From the NCBI GenBank assembly GCA_002105175.1, contig MCGE01000018.1, positions 62,001 through 126,000 of the forward strand: DNA of 64,000 nt, written 5' to 3'. The position numbers and the translations under genes are program-made. The DNA is from Absidia repens (lineage: Eukaryota > Mucoromycota > Mucoromycetes > Mucorales > Cunninghamellaceae). The notes beneath the pieces were generated by a model. It saw only the letters and a program-made list of their open reading frames with translations. It was not told the origin of the DNA and made no database searches. Numbering within the stretch: position 1 is the first letter of the stretch; the number at the start of each line of letters is the position of its first letter. Positions 56,281 through 64,000 of this stretch are shown piece after piece.

Positions 56281-57219
56281 TTGTGAACGTATTGGCACCG
56301 ATGCCAAAAGTGCCTCTACGTTATCGAGTGAAGGGGAAAATTGTCCGCCGTCCATGGAACCTGTAGGTATATCTCCAAAATATCGACACGCAAAATTGGT
56401 CTAACAACTACGGGTTTTTTAAATTTTCGTTTTTTCGTTAGAAACTATGTTAGATCTCATGACAGCACGGTACATATATTTTTTTTAAAAAAAAAATAAC
56501 TTCCCTTTTTATCAAACCTACGTCTAGTTTTCCTTCGAAAAGTGTATGTAAATTTCATATTTTTTGTTTCTGGCGCATCAACAACGAATTTACAGACCCA
56601 ATAATCCTCAATGAAAACTCTGGTATCGATAAAGAAGTATAATCACATTGTCATTAAGTTGGTGGTGATGGCTTTACGTTGTACGTCCTGTGTTTGCGTA
56701 GCGTACAGAATACGACCACGTGGCGGATATTCTTTGGAAGCTCTGGCAGTGTTCCGTAATAGCATTGTAAAATAGGAACAACGCACCTTATGTCAATATA
56801 AAAAGAAAAGCATTGCCAATTTTAAACTCAAAAATGGCTGTTCTGATTAAACTTTGGACCGAGAGTTCGGTCGGTTAGTTTGTAACAAGGTACAATCACA
56901 TTCAAGTTGAAAATAAATGAAGATTGTGTGGGTTGCGCCTGACTTGACTCGATGACCATATGTTGGATCATCACATATTTTTTCTCACGCTCAGTGAATT
57001 TCCGGTGTACCGAATGGTACAGGGTACAATTACAAAAGCGACAAACACAATGAACATATGCAGGACTTTATGCTTATTCAGCGGTGAATCAAGTGAGTCA
57101 TTCTGTGTGCTGGATAGACATAGCGGGGAATAAATAAAAAACTCAAAATGTATAAAATAGAAACTTGTCGATCCTTTTTTTTTTTTTTCTCCCCGTAAAA
57201 ACTTCTCCCCTTTATTATC
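56281..57219. other. Intergenic upstream of the EGT2-like gene
   Basis: About 940 bases between repeat copy 4 and the next ATG. AT-rich, with A/T runs near 56480-56500 and a T14/CT-rich leader just before 57220. A CACGTGGCGG occurs near 56717. No gene recognised. Confidence 0.45.
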
Positions 57220-58686
57220 ATGGCTTCAAAAGAATTTGGACGGTCGTTACGCGAAGACTTCTTTTTTGAATCTGGTTATACACCTTTGAATCATGGTTCT
57301 TATGGTGCTTATCCTCGAGTGCTACAAAAAACACTACACGAATATCAAGAAAAAGCTGAAGCCTTCCCTGATCGATGGAATAGGTTGGAAATGTATCCTG
57401 AATTACGCAAGTGTCGTGAACTTTTGGCCAATTTCCTTCATTGTGATGCTGATGAACTTGTTTTTTCCCCCAATGCTTCCAGTGCTGCCAGCACAATTCT
57501 TCGAAGTTTCCCTTTTGAACAAGGTGACAAGATTCTTCACGTAAGTACCCTCAACAGCAACATACTCAAATGAATGACTAGTCACTGACGTTGTATTGTC
57601 TAATATAAATTTTGAACTACAAGTTTACGACTGCCTACGTTAATATAAATAGTGCCTTGAAGTTTGCTCGTGATCACCATAAACTGGAATTGGTGCCAAT
57701 CGAATTGAAGTACCCTCTGAATGATGACGCGATTACTGAACTCGTCAAAGAAACTTTGGCCAAGGAAAAAGCAAAATCTGGTCGACCTATCCGTATGGCC
57801 GTTTTTGATGTTCTAAGCTCATTACCTGGCGTACTTTTCCCATACGAGGCCGTGAATCAAATTTGTCAAGATAATGGTATTATCACAGTTTTGGATGGTG
57901 CACATTCCATTGGTAAGGAACAGCTTGAAAATAATAATGATAATAATAATAATAATGAATACTGAAACCTTTTTCTTTTTTTCAGGACAAGTTCCTTTAG
58001 ATTTGCATAAAACGGATAGCGACTTTTTCTTTACCAACTGTCACAAATGGCTATTTGTTCCTCGTGGATTTGCCGTAATGTATGTCGCCAAGCGAAATCA
58101 AGGATATCTTCACCCCAGTACCATCAACGCAGCATATCAAGCTCATTCGGATCCACAAGATACTTCTTCATTCGAAGACGAATTTTCCTCTCCTGGAACC
58201 ATTGATCATTCACATTACTTCTGTGTTGCCGCAGGTAAGGACGATGAAAAAAATGGAGGAAGTATGTCAGGATCTTGCGACTAACACATCATTTATATCT
58301 TTATTTTTATAGCGTTGAAATACCGTGAATCTTTGGGAGGGGAAGATGCGATTATGGAACACAATCACAATTTGGCAGTACAAGGCGGCGCACTGGTGGC
58401 CGATATTTTGGGTACTCAAGTGATGGAAAATGACGATCGCACATTGACAGCCTCGATGGTAAATGTGGAACTACCTCTCAAAAAAGACATTGCTTTATCT
58501 TCAAGTGATATCGCTGCTACCATCATCAAAAAACTTGTATATGAGCATCATACAATGGCGTCACCATATTACAACAACGGGAAATGGTGGGTGCGCCTTT
58601 GTGCTCAAGTGTACTTAGATCTGGATGACTTCAAGACAGGTGGTGAAGCTCTGAAAACGGTGTGTCAAGAACTGAATAGTCTTTAA
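57220..58686 (+). CDS. PLP-dependent class V aminotransferase-fold enzyme, EGT2-like
   Basis: Four exons (57220-57540, 57624-57912, 57986-58234, 58313-58686) give 410 residues. The start FGRSLREDFFFESGYTPLNH continues GSYGAYPRVLQ, as in isopenicillin-N-epimerase/EGT2-type proteins. The cofactor region is complete: SPNASSAASTILRSFPF, DVLSSLPGVLFPYEAV, the Asp motif VLDGAHSIGQVPLDLH, and the Schiff-base Lys in FFTNCHKWLFVPRG. Later come YRESLGGEDAIMEHNHNLAV and WWVRLCAQVYLDLDDF. The layout matches fission yeast Egt2, the C-S lyase of the last step of ergothioneine synthesis, but fungi carry several paralogues (including LolT-like), so substrate is unproven. No targeting signal. The 3' UTR has UAGUUUAUCUGUAGUUUU near 58705 and AATAAA near 58823. 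Confidence 0.8.
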
Positions 58687-59393
58687 TTAGTGCAACTGAG
58701 TATCTAGTTTATCTGTAGTTTTTATGTAGTCTATAGATTATTATTATTATTATCGGTTTTTATTTTTTGGTCTTAGGCACAGTCTTAGTCCTAGCATGAA
58801 AATTGTGCGTTTTATGAAATATCAATAAAATTTATTTGTCAAAATCATGAACACTGGTATATATGGTTATTACAATTGTCTATTGCTTAAATGTATGTTC
58901 CTATGATCAGTCATATAAACAAAACGTCGTTTTGTTAAATGGGTCACTGATTGAATGAAATATAAAGCATTATAACGCAGTTTTTTGGCTTTCCTTTTTT
59001 TTCTTGGTACCACATACAACTATTTTATCTTTGTATTACACGTTTCTGATCTAGCTTTATTGTTGTATTAACTCAGGAACAACAAAGAATGCATTACCAT
59101 TGACACAACATGAAATCCAGTATCATTAAGCGCTGCGTCACCTCAGCATATCAACTCCTCAATCCTCTACCCTGTCAGACCATCAACATATCAACCAATC
59201 CGCCCTTCAACATATCGTCCCACTAAAAATTGAACCTGTCAACATGTCCAGTATCAATACCATCATCAAGTCATATATAAAGCAATCAAAACTTTCAACT
59301 TTTTATTGATAAAATAGACACATGAATAAACTAAACAAAAGAGTATGATATGACAGAATGGACTTTTATTGATATTCAAAATGTATTTCTAAA
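58687..59393. other. Intergenic between convergent genes
   Basis: Two 3' UTRs plus about 400 bases of AT-rich sequence; a CATATCAAC-type short motif recurs near 59148-59230. No coding exon seen. Confidence 0.45.
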
Positions 59394-60070
59394 CTATTGT
59401 TGTTCGCTTCGAAGCTGTTGGTATTGCATTTGAAGTTGTGTGATCTAAAATATGAAAAAACAAGAAACTTTTGATCAGATCGCCATTCAGCACATTAACT
59501 ACATAGGAGTAAAGACCACTTACATCACCCTTTTTCTTCTCAGACTTTTCCGTCAGTTCGTTCAATTGTGCTTCGACACGTTTCCTATGTAAAACAAGAA
59601 GAAGCATTCAATAAATGTATCAGTGGGTCAATCCCTCGGTGACGCTTGTACTTACACTTCACTGGAGATCAGATCTAAACGATTCTTTACGTTGGATGCG
59701 GCTTCTGACTTTTCTTGCTTGACCAAGACAGGACCAATGAGTTTGTAGATATTGGCATCACCACCCAAAAGTTCGAATTCCTATATGCAAGAAGGTCATG
59801 TCTATGAGGCCAAAAGTAGTTCGCGTATACCAAATGAGTTTCTGCTTACCTTACGAACTTGTTCGTTTTCCTGTTGTTGTGAATCTAAACGCTGTCTTGA
59901 TTCAACAGCTTTTGTCAAATCTATAATATAGTAAAGGTCGTCAGGTATGTCAGCACAATGTTTCCTTGCAAAAGAAAATATGAAATTCTGGCCTACTTAC
60001 TTTTTTGTAATTCTTGAAAGGCCTTTGATTCAGCTTCAAGTTTGGCTTCTACTACTGACAATGATGACAT
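59394..60070 (-). CDS. YKE2: Prefoldin subunit 6
   Basis: Five minus-strand exons (60001-60070, 59851-59921, 59656-59780, 59524-59584, 59394-59444) give 125 residues, the usual size. MSSLSVVEAKLEAESKAFQE starts a coiled coil, followed by RQRLDSQQQENEQVRKEF; the central beta hairpin carries GGDANIYKLIGPVLVKQEKS; a second coiled coil runs from NVKNRLDLISSEVKRVEAQL to MQYQQLRSEQQ. The YKLIGPVLVKQ block is the signature of the beta-type prefoldin subunit 6. The hexamer hands unfolded actin and tubulin to the CCT chaperonin. AATAAA on the minus strand near 59367. Confidence 0.92.
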
Positions 60071-61143
60071 TTTGGGTGGCTACAATAAAGATTATATGAG
60101 AACACGACCAAGAAAAAAAAATCGAGTGGCTGACTTGCAAAAACGAATTTAAATTCGCTAAGGTCGGCACTTGAAAAATAAACTGTTGTGATGAATACAA
60201 AACTAGGGGTTCTTTTCGAGTGGGATCAATATATAAAGCTAAACTATGAAGAGCTAACTATTGTATTTCTACTATTGTCGTTTCTAATTGATTTTTGTTT
60301 CAAGAAAAGTCGATCAATATCTGCAACCACTTTTTCTATGTTTTCTTCAGTGATTTTTGTCCCATTTGAGTCAATTGAGGTGTTGCTGGAGAAAGCGTGG
60401 GCGATCATTTCATGCTGTGATTGTGTTTGGTATATAAGCTGGAGTAATTACAGTTGTCGTTGTGTTTGCTGTAGTTATTGACTCCATATGACTTGGCTGA
60501 TCCACCATCTTTTGGAATGCAGCAAGGTTCCTGTGTACTACATAGGAAAAAATCAGTAAACGATCATCAAAAAAAAAAAAAAAAAAAAATGCAGTAGACA
60601 ATATTTATTTTTTTCAAATAGATTGCAAGAGAGAGAAGAATTAAAAAAAAAAAAATCCATCTGGGATTTTCTTGAAAATGATATTTAAATAGAGCCGCTT
60701 TCATTTCTTGTCGATCCTATTGGCAAATCAGTGATCAATTCGTCAGAGATATAAATATATCCAAGTATAATATATATTTTCAAATCTGACGGTGTTTAAG
60801 CAGCATTGCACGAGCTAACTAAAGGCAAGTCATGGAAGAACTTCGCCTCTTGTCAAAGCACTGTGCCGACTGAGTCTATTTGAACTGGCGCTCTTTTGCA
60901 TGGTAAATGGTGATTTATTTAAGGAGCCGAAAACAATATACAAGATATAATAAGCTATGTAATAAAATGACAAAGATGGATATGTATGTTTTTATTCAAA
61001 TATAAATAATGATACTATAAGATAATCTAAAATGTAAAATACTATCAAAAGAGGGATAAAAAGAATAAGAAAGGGGGTGTATGTGTAAAAGAAAAAGAAA
61101 AAGAAGGAAAAAAGCTAAACAAGTGTCAAGGAGTACATAAAAA
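60071..61143. other. Intergenic: prefoldin promoter and oxysterol-binding-protein 3' UTR
   Basis: About 1 kb. It contains an A20 tract near 60570 and short open frames without recognisable family (for example a 97-codon plus-strand frame from 60188). Near 60985-61120 are UAG-rich and AATAAA signals on the minus strand, belonging to the next gene. Confidence 0.45.
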
Positions 61144-62915
61144 TCATGCAGACGAGGATTTGTTTGAGAAGATAGCTTGTTGCAATTGATTTTTCATTTG
61201 ATCCACATTCGAGGTATCGATACTAATAAGTAACATTAATAAAAATAAGAATAACAAAATAAATCATCGAATCCATAATTTTATAATCCATCGAAGAAAA
61301 AAAAAAAAAAAAGCTTTACTCTTTGAGAGACTTCAACCGATAATCGTCATAATCTTCTTCGAAAAACTGGGGCGTCCATTTCGTTCCATTTGTTTCCCTT
61401 TCCTTGGCAAGTTGACGTTGATGGTCTTCCACCGCCGTTTTGGCTTCCGTAGCACCATCCATGTCTCGATTTTTGATGGCTTCGGTGAGTTTTGACCAAA
61501 GCCTATTATTGGATTAGAAAAAAAAAAAAACTGTTAATCATCTACGTTCTATAATCTAAACGCTTTTTATATGTTAACTACCTTCTGGATTCGTAATCTT
61601 GTTGCTGATTTTCAGGTATTACTGTCTTGGGCACAACAACAGCAGTTTTGGCGTCAAACAGTAGGTCCTTTTGCGATGTCTATTATCAAAGGGGAAAAAG
61701 GGCAGGAGCGTTGGTTCCTTGTCAAGCATCATGACAACCATCCTACATGGTTTTTTATTACCTTGCAGTTCTTGATGTACAGTTCATTCGACCATTGCCC
61801 ACTGATTTCGTATAAAACTTCCTGAGTGGATTCCTTTTTAATTTTTCCAACTACTGAATTCCATTGTCCAGAAAAGAATCCCTATGAGAGCAAAATTGAA
61901 GCTTGTCAGTATGATAATCGGGCCCATAAGGTCTTTTCAACAGTATTACCTTTGTTTTAAAGTCGAGTTCACATGATAAGTCGCTTGATTTACAGGATAA
62001 TTTTGACTTGTCGCCAAGTTCAATAGTCATTGTACCAAACCTAGTATTAAAAGCATTCAGTATGAAACGATTATATTAGACGATAACGTAAAATAAGGAG
62101 TATGATATGTCACTTACAATACACCACGAGCATACATATTTGGCATTTCAATATCATAGCGTTCGTTGTATCTGTCGGTCAGGATAACGTGAGAGGAGCC
62201 TTCCATGATGGTACCCACCGAGTTGCCATAAAAACGAGATTTTGGACGAATGTCACCAGAGATCAGGACATGGTGTTCAGGGCAGGTATAAAAGTAAGCA
62301 GACATTGGTGGATGATGGCTAACTTGTTCAGCGATATAGAATGCTTCAGAGTCATCCGAGTATTTGTATTGACAGCGGAAGAATTCACCTAACACTGGGT
62401 TGTATGGTTTTTTGACTCCCTTCGATAAAGATGCAGAATATCAATTAGCTTTCTTTGTTGTCAGTAATAGCATGTTATTTATAGTTACCTTTGGCTTGAT
62501 ATGCCAGCCAGAGAGATAGTATCGGAGTACGCCAATAAACCGTTCAACAGGATCGTCCACCTTGCTTGCACTAAAAAAGGAACACAAACACGGTTATATG
62601 TTTTGTTGCTGTTGGGGTAAGAAAGCTGGTATTGCTTTTATTTACCTGAAAAGCAATTCTGGATGAGACATAAAATCAGTAATACGTTCCAACATACTTC
62701 GAGGTTCGAGAACAAAAGTAGGTAGCGCCACACGTTGCTAAAGAGAAGAAGGAGGTTAGTTAAATTGTGCTTGAACAAGTGGTTTCAAAATTGAAAGATT
62801 TTGTTACCAAGTCCATGCCCTTTGTCAATTGACCAGCAATAGCAAGAAGAATGTTTCGAGACCCTTCTTCTAGTTCTTCAGTGTTGTTTTGATTATCCGT
62901 ATTGTTATTTGACAT
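61144..62915 (-). CDS. Oxysterol-binding protein-related protein, OSH6/ORP5-8-like
   Basis: Nine minus-strand exons (62808-62915, 62646-62737, 62489-62570, 62118-62419, 61950-62040, 61762-61881, 61582-61679, 61320-61502, 61144-61222) give 384 residues: a lipid-binding domain with no PH, ankyrin or membrane segment. Key motifs are QRVALPTFVLEPRSMLERIT, the family signature EQVSHHPPMSAYF (about 125), KSRFYGNSVGTIMEGS, YARGVLFGTMTIELG, SGQWSNELYI and a C-terminal QDYESRRLWSKLTEAI. The LPTxxxE pattern and KSRFYGNS fit the phosphatidylserine/PI4P-exchanging subgroup (Osh6/7, ORP5/8) better than Kes1; this is inference. The start is the first Met before the lid region. The SCP2 gene lies 215 bases upstream on the same strand. 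Confidence 0.88.
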
Positions 62916-63129
62916 GTGAGAGAGCGAGGGAAGGCGAGAATAATAGAAGGAGGAGGTAGAAAAATGAAGGGTGAGCTAGAAAAAAGTAGGAATAGAACAC
63001 CCAGGAGAAAAAATATTTCAAATGCCGATTATACTCCCCCATTACCATTTTTGATTGTCATTCCACAGATACCATGCAAACAATAAAAAGACGTTTTTAT
63101 TTCGTATTATAAAATATATAGATACAGTA

Positions 63130-63921
63130 TCATAATTTTGAGTTTCCATGAGTTGCTTTAATGAGGAAAGAGTCATTATTTCGAATGTAGTCCAACGCTC
63201 GCTATATAAATATATGATATGTGAAATCAATATCAAATTGGTCACTAACCAGGATGAGAAAGTCAAATATGGTAACTTACTTCTCGAGCACCTGCTTTTT
63301 CAAAGAGAATATTCAGCTTTTGAGCAAGGATCAAATCACCTTTTATCTGTAACAAATTTAAGAAAAAAAAAAAAAGACGAAGACTGATCAGCCAAGAAGG
63401 GAAATTGCGGCATTGAATACGACACGTACCTTGATTCGACGGCTCACATACCCCTTGATACCCGTCAAGCTATCATAATATAACATAAAAACAATATCAT
63501 ACAACAAATCAATTTTGTTTGCCATCCAATATTTTTTATTTGTTTATTCTTACCCTCCAGTAATAAAGTTCAACAAGTCACTGTCCTCGATACGAACTTT
63601 CACAGTTTGGCTTTTTTGCATTTTGGCCAGCGCACGCACGTTGCCTTCGTTGTTGGTGATGACGGGTTGGACTTCGTTTCCACGTAACAGAATGTACCTA
63701 AACATATTAAACGATAGAAAGGTAATGTGTGTATTGAGTTTCTTTACACCTTGAAAACACAATATTTTTTCTTACCAAGTGGTAGCAGGCTTCCGTTTCT
63801 TAGTCACAGTAACAACGAAGAAACCTTTTACATTTGGCCAAAGAAGGGGATCTTGTAAAAGATGTCGTTCAACCTCAGGTAATAGAACGTCAGATATAAG
63901 TGCTGTTGTTGACTGTGTCAT
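63130..63921 (-). CDS. SCP2: SCP2-domain sterol/lipid carrier with peroxisomal targeting signal
   Basis: Five minus-strand exons (63776-63921, 63554-63697, 63430-63469, 63281-63346, 63130-63201) give 155 residues. After an N-terminal extension of about 30 residues (MTQSTTALISDVLLPEVERH), the SCP2 fold runs GFFVVTVTKKRKPATTWYIL, VKVRIEDSDLLNFITGGLTG, and IKGYVSRRIKIKGDLILAQK followed by LNILFEKAG. The DLLNFITG and KIKGDLxLAxKL elements are the SCP2 signature. The last exon ends THGNSKL, a canonical SKL peroxisomal signal. The family carries sterols and fatty acyl-CoA in peroxisomes. The N-terminal extension could include a second helix not typical of minimal SCP2. It shares strand and a 215-base spacer with the oxysterol-binding protein gene, but separate transcripts are likely in a fungus. 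Confidence 0.87.
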
Positions 63922-64000
63922 TGATTCGAGATGTCCGTAAGTTTGATAAAAAAATAAAAATAAAAAAAAAAAGATAAAAAAAGGAGGAAGTCTAATTGAA
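63922..64000. promoter_or_regulatory. SCP2 leader/promoter, window end
   Basis: On the minus strand this reads as a T/CT-rich leader before the SCP2 ATG. Too short to say more. Confidence 0.35.

Noticed and set aside
60188..60481. 97-codon plus-strand open frame
   Set aside because: AT-rich random-looking translation with a Cys/Val-rich end, no splice partner or domain.
1..64000. tRNA, 5S rRNA or CRISPR arrays
   Set aside because: By eye I found no A-box/B-box pair with cloverleaf potential, no rRNA-like segment, and no regularly spaced repeats with spacers.

Overview
This window is nuclear DNA from a fungus, most likely an early-diverging filamentous one (Mucoromycota, probably a mucoralean; the rank is my inference). 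Every sizeable gene except CCE1 and the Kelch/BTB gene is split by short GT-AG introns of about 50-110 bases, many with long T tracts before the 3' splice site. Intergenic DNA is AT-rich with long homopolymers. The gene set contains fungus-typical members: CCE1, PAM17, ATP14, a free-standing HIS3, and class V chitinase. I rebuilt the exon structures by eye, and every listed multi-exon model sums to a whole number of codons.

Layout. 1-770: 3' end of a bZIP-type/DUF3425 regulator. 2.3-5.5 kb: SEC1. 5.5-8.2 kb: gene-poor, with repeat copy 1. 8.2-15.4 kb: eL43 (minus), Kelch/BTB protein, uL29, ATP14, membrane-anchored chitinase. 15.4-20.9 kb: gene-poor, with three repeat copies and a decayed short-chain dehydrogenase. 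20.9-37.5 kb: CCE1, peroxisomal hydratase, PAM17 (minus), an O-fucosyltransferase-like membrane protein, an EVI5/GYP5-like Rab GAP, calreticulin ending KDEL, a DDX42-like helicase, HIS3 (minus). 37.5-42.8 kb: gene-poor, with a repeat relic, local duplications and a possible small spliced gene. 42.8-54.6 kb: aldehyde dehydrogenase, SDH4, a four-helix membrane protein, a possible 39-residue spliced ORF, repeat copy 3, ELP2, uL2. 54.6-57.2 kb: repeat copy 4. 57.2-64 kb: an EGT2-like PLP enzyme, prefoldin 6 (minus), an oxysterol-binding protein (minus), and a peroxisomal SCP2 (minus).

The genes are mostly unrelated housekeeping functions: translation (three ribosomal proteins, Elongator), mitochondria (ATP14, PAM17, SDH4, CCE1), secretion and ER (SEC1, Rab GAP, calreticulin, chitinase), and lipid handling. 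Two proteins carry C-terminal peroxisomal signals: the hydratase (AKL) and SCP2 (SKL). These two domains are fused in animal MFE-2 but are separate genes here. SCP2 lies beside an oxysterol-binding protein gene.

The most unusual content is non-coding. A dispersed repeat family of about 0.7-1.05 kb, with at least seven copies, fills the gene-poor stretches. Each good copy has a conserved core, a CACGTGGGCGG box at one end, and poly(A)-signal-like blocks in one orientation, so it resembles a small promoter-to-terminator unit without a protein. Other recurring signals are a UAG-rich block before AATAAA in most 3' UTRs, and CCAT/ATGG tetranucleotide repeats in the first intron of all three ribosomal-protein genes.
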